In this document: piece by piece, positions 33,612 through 41,255 of the stretch
How the letters are laid out: every line of letters begins with the position of its first letter
Position numbering within the stretch: position 1 is the first letter of the stretch
Origin: JAGLTN01 sp023135255
GTDB taxonomy: Bacteria > Planctomycetota > Phycisphaerae > Sedimentisphaerales > Anaerobacaceae
DNA: 47,415 bases
Reading direction: 5' to 3'
Assembly (NCBI GenBank): GCA_030639495.1
Contig: DAOWCP010000005.1
Span: forward strand, 1-47,415
The notes under the pieces: model-generated
Seen by the model: only the letters and a program-made list of their open reading frames with translations
Told to the model about the DNA's origin: nothing
Databases searched by the model: none
Translations under genes and position numbers: made by a program

Positions 33612-34548
33612 AGACCTCCCAGCGAAGTTTGGCTTCGTTTTTCCAGAAAAAGAAACCTATAAAATGTGCTGCGACCATAGTCAGATACATTTGCAAAAAT
33701 TTTGCCGGCAGTCCCATTAAAAAAGGACTCGTAAAATTAACAAGCCATATTAAAACAACTATAAATATCAGTATCAGCAAAAGCCTGCAATAGTTTATAA
33801 ATGTACTTATGATCGAACCAATAAGAAAGAACGGATTAAATACTGAGACGCTGTCATATAACACTACGCCTAAAAGTGCTATGGGAGAAAAGATTAGGCC
33901 GTATAACACCAACAACCAGAATATATAATCAAACCGTTTGAAATAATTTGCATACACAATTGCAGGGCCAATAAAAAAAATTCCACAGGCTAATATTGTA
34001 AGATAGGAAAAAAAGACATCTTTAAAATCAACAAGTTGTACACTTAAAACAGGAGCTCTGGTTTTGCCTGACGCGCTATCCCTTATACATTCAGTTAGAT
34101 ACCAGTAATAATACAATCCCGCTGCAATTATAACCAGGTTGACACCTATTGCCAATGGTCCCAATATCGAATTTGCCAGAAATGCTATTAATGGCAAAGC
34201 TGTAAAAAACACAAGATTAACTATTCCTGCTAAGCTTGTTGGGTAAAGAAGAATGTCTAAAAGGCCATGTTGTTTTTTGATATCTTTTTCGTCAGACATC
34301 TGTTGCTGTTCGATAATAGCCTGATTGTGTTGATTTGATCTGGTTTGTACGGGATCAAGATTCTCTGTGGACAGTTTTGTTTTGAGCGGGGAGTCATCTT
34401 CTAAAAAATTCAAAAATGCATCATTTATTTTGTTGCCTGGGATGGTAATAACACCCTTACAACCGGGACATTCCCCTTTTTTACCGATATATTTCTCATT
34501 GATTTTGATTTTCTTACCGCAATGCGGACATTGAAATTCTATTATCAA
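33610..34548 (-). CDS. Zinc-ribbon membrane protein
   Basis: A 312-residue protein. Residues 1-40 are a treble-clef-like zinc ribbon (FQCPHCGKKIKINEKYIGKK, then CPGCKGVITIP), typical of planctomycete membrane proteins. After a polar linker (to ~95) come about six hydrophobic helices (GIVNLVFFTALPLIAFLANS, IGVNLVIIAAGLYYYWYL, FFSYLTILACGIFFIGPAIV and others). It looks like a DUF4013/RDD-like integral membrane protein, but no family can be fixed. The start is TTG at 34548 with GGAG seven bases upstream. Third gene after alaS on this strand. Confidence 0.7.
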   Translation of the reverse strand: MIIEFQCPHCGKKIKINEKYIGKKGECPGCKGVITIPGNKINDAFLNFLEDDSPLKTKLSTENLDPVQTRSNQHNQAIIEQQQMSDEKDIKKQHGLLDILLYPTSLAGIVNLVFFTALPLIAFLANSILGPLAIGVNLVIIAAGLYYYWYLTECIRDSASGKTRAPVLSVQLVDFKDVFFSYLTILACGIFFIGPAIVYANYFKRFDYIFWLLVLYGLIFSPIALLGVVLYDSVSVFNPFFLIGSIISTFINYCRLLLILIFIVVLIWLVNFTSPFLMGLPAKFLQMYLTMVAAHFIGFFFWKNEAKLRWEV

Positions 34549-34572
34549 TCGTTTCTCCCCTTTTGTTTATTT

Positions 34573-35814
34573 TTATGGCTTTTTAAAAATCATGTATGTC
34601 ACTTTATTATCAGTGACTACAAATTGGGCTTTTATATTGTCATAGAACATCATAGTGACATTTTCCTGTATAGGCACCTCAGAGCCTGATTTACCATATG
34701 CCTTGATAACATCTTCTCTGCTCGAACCCATACCGATACCTTTACTGGTTTTGCAGTCGCAAAGTCGTATCATGTCTTTGTCAGCCTCATTTGTTGAGCC
34801 GCAAGCTATTGCCATCAGCGATTTATCTTTTGGTGATAATGATAATTGCAGGCCATGAGAAAGATAAAAAAGCTTATTATCCTTTACCCGCTGTGGTTGG
34901 CCGAACTCGCTTATTATCTTACTTTTGTTCATCCGAAAGCGAATGTCCCCGATGCCGCTCAAAGGGACTATTTGCAGGACTTTTTCTACTTCTTCCGGCT
35001 CAGCCTGTTTAACCGGATCGCTTTGAATACTTTTAACGCTGGTGTGGTTTTTCCTGAGCCATCGCATACCCAGCTTTATCGTTTTCAATGAATTTCCCTG
35101 CCAGCCGTGCCCGCCCTTATACGTTTCCATATTAACAATGCCGCCGTTATCAGCTATCAGTTTATACGCTAATTGCGGCATCTCGACCGGGCAAATATCA
35201 TCAGCCACCGAGTGAAGAATATAATAAGCCTTACCATTTATATTTTTAATGTCACCAAGCCAATCGATTTGAAAATCACTCATCACAATGAGATTGCCGG
35301 TTATTGGCGTGTCTTTTCTCACAGACGCCATATACCCAGCTTGGCCGGCGCAGTCCCAGCAAAGAGTAAATATACGTTGGTTATTGATCTTATATTTATC
35401 GCGGACATCCTCGATCACCGCTTCGATAAATTCTTCAGTGCTGAACAACTGCCCTTCGACCTTGTTCGTTTCTGTAGGCCAGATAATTCTCTGTTTGCGA
35501 TCCCACCTGACTGCTACAAGCTGGGCAACGATAAATTTTTTATCGAGAGAGTCTTTATAAAGCTCTTTCACAAAATCAAGCAGGTCAGCCCCACCTGTTT
35601 CGCCCGGCAAAACAACTACCAAACCAAACCCGTAGCCGGGCACATCTGTATCATTGCCGGCATTGATAAGAAAATATTTTTTATTTTTGTCATCACCGGC
35701 AAAACATTCTTTACTGTTTGTCTCTGTAATTTGCAACCTGGATATTCTGTTTGCAAAACACCCGCCCGCCACTAAAAATATTGACAGCCAAATTAATATT
35801 GGTCTTTTTTTCAT
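34573..35814 (-). CDS. Lipoprotein alpha/beta hydrolase with Cys nucleophile
   Basis: A 413-residue lipoprotein (lipobox AGGC near residue 19). The N-terminal half is an alpha/beta-hydrolase: GFGLVVVLPGETGGAD, IFTLCWDCAGQAGYMA with Cys in place of the usual nucleophilic Ser, an Asp in HSVADDICPVEM, and a His in KGGHGWQGN, giving a Cys-Asp-His triad like dienelactone hydrolase. The C-terminal part has two related segments (GIGDIRFRMNKSKIISEFGQ and GIGMGSSREDVIKAYGKSGS), looking like a duplicated SmpA/BamE-like small domain. Substrate unknown. The start is 15 bp after the alaS stop codon, so it is probably expressed with alaS. Confidence 0.75.
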   Translation of the reverse strand: MKKRPILIWLSIFLVAGGCFANRISRLQITETNSKECFAGDDKNKKYFLINAGNDTDVPGYGFGLVVVLPGETGGADLLDFVKELYKDSLDKKFIVAQLVAVRWDRKQRIIWPTETNKVEGQLFSTEEFIEAVIEDVRDKYKINNQRIFTLCWDCAGQAGYMASVRKDTPITGNLIVMSDFQIDWLGDIKNINGKAYYILHSVADDICPVEMPQLAYKLIADNGGIVNMETYKGGHGWQGNSLKTIKLGMRWLRKNHTSVKSIQSDPVKQAEPEEVEKVLQIVPLSGIGDIRFRMNKSKIISEFGQPQRVKDNKLFYLSHGLQLSLSPKDKSLMAIACGSTNEADKDMIRLCDCKTSKGIGMGSSREDVIKAYGKSGSEVPIQENVTMMFYDNIKAQFVVTDNKVTYMIFKKP

Positions 35815-35829
35815 CTCTTTTAGTCTCTG

Positions 35830-37149
35830 TCAGCCTAATTTTTCTTTGATCATCTCAATCGCTGTTGAGAGAGCCTCATCTATTTTGGCGGGGTCTTTAC
35901 CACCTGCCTGGGCCATTTGAGGCCTGCCACCGCCACCGCCACCAACTATCGGAGCGATATTTTTTACAATGTCACCAGCTTTGAGACCTTTTTTTATCAG
36001 GTCATCACTAACAGCTGCCAGTAATGTCACCTTACCCTCTTCAGCAAAGCCGAACACGATAGCAACCGAACCAGCTTTTTTCTTGAGCATATCGATAGCT
36101 TCTCGCCCCTGCTGGGCTGAAGCATCTTCGAGTTTGCTAACGACTATTGATGTCCCATTGATCTTTTCACATTTTTCCAGCAGCTCTCTTGCCTTGCCCA
36201 AAATATCATTACCGGTTTGTTTAGCCGCTGATTTAAGCTGTTTCGTCAGATGCTTATTATCTTTTATCAGCCCCGCAACTCTTTCCAGAACTTTCTCCGA
36301 CGGCACTTTCAAGAGAAGCGTAAGTTCGTCAATAACTTCACTTCTTTGCTGGAAGTATTCGTTCAGCCCCGCGCCGGTCAATCCGGTTATTCTTCTTACA
36401 CCTGCAGAAATACTTTCTTCTTTGATAATCTTAAAATTCCCGATAACGCCGATGTTATCAACGTGAGTGCCTCCGCAAAATTCTGTGCTGAAAGCCTCAT
36501 TGATCTGCTTTTGACTGTCCGCTCCAATCGCAACAACTCTTACAACATCGCCGTACTTTTCGCCGAACAATGCCATAGCGCCGAGTTTTTTTGCTTTATC
36601 TTTTTCCATCTCTACGCAGGTTATCGGCAAAGCTGCATTAATTTTTTCTCTTACAAGCTCTTCGATTTCTTTTATCTGCCCTTTTGTCAGTGCTTTCGGG
36701 CAGGTAAAGTCAAATCGCAAATAATCAGGCCCAACCAGAGAACCCTGCTGAGCAACGCTGTCGCCACACACTTTTTGTAATGCCCATTGCAGCAGATGAG
36801 TAGCAGTATGGTTTTTCTTTATTGAATTTCTGTCGGCACTTACAACAGCGGCAACTTTATCGCCGACTTTTAATCGTCCCTTAGAAACCTTACCCTGATG
36901 AATAACACAATCTGCGATCTTGGTAGTGTTCTCAACGATGAACTCCCCAGCCTTGGTTTTTATTATTCCGCAGTCTCCGACCTGTCCGCCTGATTCAGCA
37001 TAAAAACATGTTTTATCCAATACGACTGCGACTTCTTGTCCCTGGCTTATTTCACCGACGTTCTTAAAGCCGTCTTCATCGATAAAGCCAACGATCTCGC
37101 TTTGAGATTTATCTATATGGTACTTGTGCAGATCTTCAGTGACAGGCAG
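35830..37149 (-). CDS. alaS: Alanyl-tRNA synthetase, editing/C-Ala half (after in-frame stop)
   Basis: Continuation in the same frame of the AlaRS reading frame after a TAA at 37152-37150. It carries the editing domain: FYAESGGQVGD, the zinc motif HTATHLLQWALQ, FCGGTHVDNIG with C and H ligands, the coiled-coil/oligomerisation segment and the C-Ala domain ending GGGGGGRPQMAQAGG. Codons between 37149 and the first TTG (37020) are conserved AlaRS sequence with no ATG or GTG, so no independent start is visible; TTG 37020 would cut into the editing domain. Together with the upstream half the protein would be ~904 residues, normal for AlaRS. Either a nonsense mutation, a sequencing error, readthrough, or a genuinely split enzyme. 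Confidence 0.75.
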   Translation of the reverse strand: MPVTEDLHKYHIDKSQSEIVGFIDEDGFKNVGEISQGQEVAVVLDKTCFYAESGGQVGDCGIIKTKAGEFIVENTTKIADCVIHQGKVSKGRLKVGDKVAAVVSADRNSIKKNHTATHLLQWALQKVCGDSVAQQGSLVGPDYLRFDFTCPKALTKGQIKEIEELVREKINAALPITCVEMEKDKAKKLGAMALFGEKYGDVVRVVAIGADSQKQINEAFSTEFCGGTHVDNIGVIGNFKIIKEESISAGVRRITGLTGAGLNEYFQQRSEVIDELTLLLKVPSEKVLERVAGLIKDNKHLTKQLKSAAKQTGNDILGKARELLEKCEKINGTSIVVSKLEDASAQQGREAIDMLKKKAGSVAIVFGFAEEGKVTLLAAVSDDLIKKGLKAGDIVKNIAPIVGGGGGGRPQMAQAGGKDPAKIDEALSTAIEMIKEKLG

Positions 37150-38544
37150 TTACACATCAGAAAGTGTCATCATAAAAGAGTTACCTTTTTGAGCAGCCCT
37201 TGCTCGCTGCCTTTGCTGCTCCATAAGCTTATCGAATTCTTCTTTGTCGACAGACAGCCCCTGCTCCTTAGCCATCATCTCTGTCAAGTCAAGCGGGAAT
37301 CCATAAGTGTCATACAATGCAAAAGCACCCTCGCCGTCAATAATAGTCGAGTTTGTTTTTTTAGCTTTTTCTGCGGCTCCGTTGAATATTTCAATTCCCC
37401 TGTCCAGCGTTCTGCCGAAACTTTCTTCTTCTGATTTGATAACCGTTGTAACGTAATCAGCCCTTGTACGAATTTCCTCGAAAGCGTCTCCCATATAATC
37501 AACCACCGTAGGTACCATCTTATACATGAAAGGCTCATGCATTCCCAGTTCCCTGCCGAACCGCGCAGCTCGGCGAAGCAACCTTCTCATCACATAACCT
37601 CTGCCCTCATTTGAAGGAGTAGCACCGTCAGTAATCGCAAATACAAGTGCTCTTACATGGTCAGCGATAACCCGAAAAGCGGTATCAGTAGCACTTTCAA
37701 GTTTGGAAGTATAAACATGCCCTGTCGTTTCGCAAAGATAATTGATTATAGGCATGAAAAGATCAGTGTCATAATTGCTGTGTTTGTCCTGCATAACCGC
37801 TGTTAGTCTTTCAAGACCTGCGCCGGTGTCGATATATTTGGCTGGCAATTCTGTAAGCACACCATTTTCATCTCGGTTATACTGTATAAAAACCAGGTTC
37901 CACAATTCGATAAATCTGCTGCAACCTGCGTTGACGGCACATTTGTGCCCTGGAATATGCTGCATATCACATCTGCCGGGCCCAAGGTCAATATGTATTT
38001 CGCTGCAAGGCCCGCAAGGTCCAACGCCGCCCATTTCCCAGAAGTTATCTTTCTTGTCGCAACTCAAAATCCTGCTATCCGGTAAACTTGTAACCTTGCT
38101 CCAAAGCTTTTTTGCTTCTTCGTCAGGCTTGGTCCCGTCTTTTTTGTCACCTTCAAAAACTGTCGCCCACAAAAGGTCAGGATTTATCTCCCATACCTTT
38201 GTGAGCAGCTCCCATGCCCATTCAATTGCTTCGGCTTTAAAGTAATCGTCGAAAGACCAATTGCCAAGCATCTCAAAAAATGTGTGATGATAAGTATCCC
38301 TGCCCACTTCTTCAAGGTCGTTATGCTTGCCGCTGACTCGCAGACATTTCTGGCTGTTAGCAGCGCGTTTGCATTGACTTGTCTTTAAGCCCAGGAATAT
38401 ATCCTTAAATTGGTTCATTCCTGCGTTAGCAAAAAGCAATGTGTCATCGCCGATAGGAACGATAGGCGAGCTGGGAACAAAGTCATGCCCCTTGTCTTTA
38501 AAAAAATCTATAAAACTGCTTCTGATTTCTTTTGCACTAATCAT
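37150..38544 (-). CDS. alaS: Alanyl-tRNA synthetase, aminoacylation half (before in-frame stop)
   Basis: The first 464 residues of AlaRS: ISAKEIRSSFIDFFKDKGHD, VPSSPIVPIGDDTLLFANAG (motif 1/2 region), CGPCSEIHIDLG, NLVFIQYNRD, IDTGAGLERL and the tRNA-recognition helices up to FDKLMEQQRQRARAAQKG. The frame stops at TAA (37152-37150), about where the aminoacylation part ends and the linker to editing begins; the E. coli fragment of similar length (1-461) is known to charge tRNA. The start is the ATG at 38544, formed in the tail of repeat A5; the frame extends 19 codons further, but only as translation of the repeat. alaS downstream of recA is a common arrangement. Confidence 0.85.
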   Translation of the reverse strand: MISAKEIRSSFIDFFKDKGHDFVPSSPIVPIGDDTLLFANAGMNQFKDIFLGLKTSQCKRAANSQKCLRVSGKHNDLEEVGRDTYHHTFFEMLGNWSFDDYFKAEAIEWAWELLTKVWEINPDLLWATVFEGDKKDGTKPDEEAKKLWSKVTSLPDSRILSCDKKDNFWEMGGVGPCGPCSEIHIDLGPGRCDMQHIPGHKCAVNAGCSRFIELWNLVFIQYNRDENGVLTELPAKYIDTGAGLERLTAVMQDKHSNYDTDLFMPIINYLCETTGHVYTSKLESATDTAFRVIADHVRALVFAITDGATPSNEGRGYVMRRLLRRAARFGRELGMHEPFMYKMVPTVVDYMGDAFEEIRTRADYVTTVIKSEEESFGRTLDRGIEIFNGAAEKAKKTNSTIIDGEGAFALYDTYGFPLDLTEMMAKEQGLSVDKEEFDKLMEQQRQRARAAQKGNSFMMTLSDV

Positions 38545-38644
38545 ACTAATCCCAATTAAAATTTTCCGTTTATCCGCGGGTAAATAACTCGAAGATAACA
38601 AGTCATGGATTTATTCGCGAAAATTTATTACCATAAATGGTATC
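38543..38644 (-). repeat. Dispersed ~102-bp element, copy A5
   Basis: Same family in reverse orientation. On the minus strand it reads palindrome TACCAT-TT-ATGGTA, AAATTTTCGCG, GAATAAATCC, an inner hairpin with one G-U pair, CCGCGGATAAACGG, AAAATTTTAATT and the tail GGGATTAGTATG. It fills most of the recA-alaS spacer and its last bases overlap the alaS start codon, just as A1 does at nrdR. Confidence 0.85.
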
Positions 38645-38668
38645 ACTTTAAAATTCCTGATAACAAAT

Positions 38669-39703
38669 TTATTCTTCTTCTATAATACCCTTAGCGACGA
38701 GAATTTTATGCCTGATCTCTTCGCAAAGATCACTGTTCTCCGCTAAGAATTCCTTAGCCTTTTCCCTGCCCTGTCCGACTTTCACGTTGCCGTAATTATA
38801 CCATGATCCGGATTTGTCAACTATGCCGCACTCCTCACCCAAATCGAGTAAATCGCCGATATAGCTGATACCTTCGTCGAACATTATATCAAACTCGGTC
38901 ATACGGAAAGGCGGTGCTATTTTATTTTTAACGATCTTTGTTCTCACCCTGTTGCCGATAGCTGTGCCCATACTATCTTTAATAGTTGCAATCCTTCTGA
39001 TGTCAATCCTGACCGAGCTGTAAAACTTCAAAGCCCTGCCGCCGGTAGTTGTTTCCGGGCTGCCGAACATAACGCCGATCTTCATACGGATCTGGTTAAT
39101 AAATATCAGCGAAGTTTTAGTCTTATGGATTACCGAAGTCAGCTTTCTCATCGCCTGGCTCATCAGCCTCGCCTGCAAGCCGATATGTTTGCCACCCATT
39201 TCACCATCAAGCTCAGCCTGAGGCGTAAGCGCCGCCACCGAGTCAACAACAATAACATCAACCGAATTACTCTTAACCAGCATCTCAACGATCTCAAGCG
39301 CCTGTTCACCGGAATCAGGCTGAGAAACCAAAAGCTTACTAACATCAACGCCAAGTTTCTTAGCCCATGTTACATCCAGTGCATGCTCAGCATCAATAAA
39401 TGCCGCTACGCCTCCTTCTTTCTGGCACCTTGCAACAACATGCAGCGCAAGAGTAGTCTTACCTGAAGATTCAGGTCCGTAAAGTTCTGTAACTCTGCCC
39501 TTAGGAATACCCTTGCCCCCTAATGCCAGGTCAAGTGATATCGCTCCGGTAGGTATGCAGTCAATTTTAGCATGTTGATTTTCATCCATCTGCATTATAG
39601 CGCCTTGGCCATATTGCTTTTCGATCTGCGCGACTACCCGCTCTAAAGCCGAGCTGCTCTCTTTGCCAGTCTCTTTTACCTTTGTTGTTTTTTTCTTTGC
39701 CAT
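38669..39703 (-). CDS. recA: Recombinase RecA
   Basis: Central homologous recombination and SOS protein. 344 residues with the Walker A GPESSGKT, IDAEHALDVTWAKKLGV, the Walker B VIVVDSVAAL, loop 2 region INQIRMKIGVMFGSPETTTG, GGRALKFYSSVR and a normal C-terminus. The ATG at 39703 follows TGGAGAAAAG; the frame extends 26 codons further, but that part overlaps the spacer and thpR end and is not RecA-like. It lies 34 bp after thpR in a gltX-to-alaS gene string. No LexA box was recognised in front. Confidence 0.97.
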   Translation of the reverse strand: MAKKKTTKVKETGKESSSALERVVAQIEKQYGQGAIMQMDENQHAKIDCIPTGAISLDLALGGKGIPKGRVTELYGPESSGKTTLALHVVARCQKEGGVAAFIDAEHALDVTWAKKLGVDVSKLLVSQPDSGEQALEIVEMLVKSNSVDVIVVDSVAALTPQAELDGEMGGKHIGLQARLMSQAMRKLTSVIHKTKTSLIFINQIRMKIGVMFGSPETTTGGRALKFYSSVRIDIRRIATIKDSMGTAIGNRVRTKIVKNKIAPPFRMTEFDIMFDEGISYIGDLLDLGEECGIVDKSGSWYNYGNVKVGQGREKAKEFLAENSDLCEEIRHKILVAKGIIEEE

Positions 39704-39737
39704 ATTTGCTTTTCTCCATTTCTTTGGTTTTATAATA

Positions 39738-40304
39738 TTATTGCAATTTATATCTGCCAACCACACTATAGACAGGCCCATCGCTCGTAAGCTGACTGCA
39801 ATAAACTGCTACCGAGTCGACAAAAACACTACCTGCCTTAAAATCCTTATAGCTGGTGCAGGCTTTTTTCAACTTATAACCTGTTCTCGGATTTTTCACC
39901 CTGCACAAGGTCAGGTGACCTGAAAAAATCCTATTATCGCCAGCCCAACCTTCGCTTACAAACTTATTTTCCAAATCTTTCTGCAAATCCTGCAATTTCT
40001 CACTGCCGGGCCCGGTACCGACCCAGACAACACTTGCTCTCGGCCCGCCAAAAGAACCAACAGCTTCGAATTCCAACTCAAAACTGCTTTTCTTAGCGAC
40101 AACACTTTCAACTATTCTGCAAATTTCCAGGCTCTGGGCATTTTTTACTTTGTCAAAAAATTTCAAAGTCAAATGCATCTGCTCCGGTGAAACCCATTTA
40201 ACATCGAAGCGTTTCAACATGCACTGCTGCGAGATACTTTTTTGCAGCACACTCAGCTTTTCTTTAATATCATCATTAATATCTATTGCGACAAATAATC
40301 GCAT
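39738..40304 (-). CDS. thpR: RNA 2',3'-cyclic phosphodiesterase ThpR
   Basis: A member of the 2H phosphoesterase family (formerly 2'-5' RNA ligase). 188 residues with both HxTx motifs, HLTLKFF near residue 45 and HLTLCRV near residue 128, and the N-terminal MRLFVAIDIND. It hydrolyses 2',3'-cyclic phosphate ends of RNA. Lies 28 bp after the PfkB-type kinase gene and 34 bp before recA. In many genomes this gene accompanies cinA and recA. Confidence 0.9.
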   Translation of the reverse strand: MRLFVAIDINDDIKEKLSVLQKSISQQCMLKRFDVKWVSPEQMHLTLKFFDKVKNAQSLEICRIVESVVAKKSSFELEFEAVGSFGGPRASVVWVGTGPGSEKLQDLQKDLENKFVSEGWAGDNRIFSGHLTLCRVKNPRTGYKLKKACTSYKDFKAGSVFVDSVAVYCSQLTSDGPVYSVVGRYKLQ

Positions 40305-40332
40305 ATCATACCTGCCGATGTCAGCACAATAT

Positions 40333-41238
40333 TTAGAACTGCGTTACCTCGCGCAGTTTTTCAAGCTTGCTTTCGATAGCCTTAGTATCAGCAGCTGCCA
40401 ATCCCGCTAACGAAAAATCAGAAATAGTAAACGACGCCATCACAGTTCCATAAGCAATCGCTTTTTTCAGATTCTCAGTATTAACCCGGCCTTGCTTGGT
40501 AAGATAACCCATAAACGCGCCAGCAAAACTATCACCTGCACCTGTTGGGTCCTTTACCTCTTTAGCAATATACGCAGGCAGCACAAAAATATCGCCCGCT
40601 TTAGTACACATCAAGCTGCCGTGTTCACCTTTTTTGATGACGATGACATCAGGGCCCATCTTAAGTATTTTTTCAGCTGTTACAATAAGATTACTTTCTT
40701 TCGCTATCGACCGTGCTTCATCTTCATTGATTATCAAAGCATTGACTTTGCCCATCAGTTCCTTAAGGATGTCAAAATGCCCGTCGATCCAGCAGTTCAT
40801 AGTATCAGCTGCCACAAATGTCGGGTTGTCTATCTGACTTAGCAATTCCATTTGCAATGCAGGCGAAGTATTAGCGAGAAAAACGAATTTGCTGTCCATA
40901 AATTCAATCGGCATCTTAGCAGGTTTTTCCGCCAGCACATTCAATTCAACATTGTCAGTAACCGCCTCGTTCATTTTATTATGATAAGAGCCTTTCCAGC
41001 GGAAAGTTTTACTGTTTTGTCTGATCTCCAACCCGGAAAGGTCTACATCTCTGCCTTTAAAAGTATCAACCAGGTCAAACGGACAATCTGCCCCGATCAC
41101 TCCTGAAAATCGTACAGGGCAAAAATAACTTGCTGCCATGCTGAAATAAACCGCAGAGCCTCCAAGGCAATTCTCACTTGTGCCGAAAGGCGTAGTTACG
41201 GTATCAATTCCTATCGAACCAGTTACCAAAAGTGACAT
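40333..41238 (-). CDS. PfkB-family sugar/nucleoside kinase
   Basis: A 301-residue ribokinase-like enzyme. The N-terminal part has GSIGIDTVTTPFG and GGSAVYFSMAASYF (substrate-binding glycines); the C-terminal part has VIKKGEHGSLM and DPTGAGDSFAGAFMGYL with the catalytic Asp in GAGD. The substrate cannot be assigned; the context (gltX, thpR, recA) does not help. Spacing is 17 bp after gltX and 28 bp before thpR. Confidence 0.88.
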   Translation of the reverse strand: MSLLVTGSIGIDTVTTPFGTSENCLGGSAVYFSMAASYFCPVRFSGVIGADCPFDLVDTFKGRDVDLSGLEIRQNSKTFRWKGSYHNKMNEAVTDNVELNVLAEKPAKMPIEFMDSKFVFLANTSPALQMELLSQIDNPTFVAADTMNCWIDGHFDILKELMGKVNALIINEDEARSIAKESNLIVTAEKILKMGPDVIVIKKGEHGSLMCTKAGDIFVLPAYIAKEVKDPTGAGDSFAGAFMGYLTKQGRVNTENLKKAIAYGTVMASFTISDFSLAGLAAADTKAIESKLEKLREVTQF

Positions 41239-41255
41239 ATCAAATCCCTTTAAAA

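Noticed and set aside
35173..35775. 200-codon plus-strand frame
   Set aside because: Lies antisense inside the hydrolase lipoprotein gene, which has a lipobox, catalytic motifs and operon context; the frame is a shadow.
37150..37152. Recoding of TAA as a sense codon in alaS
   Set aside because: Other genes in the window end normally at TAA, so genome-wide reassignment is not supported; a local cause is more likely.
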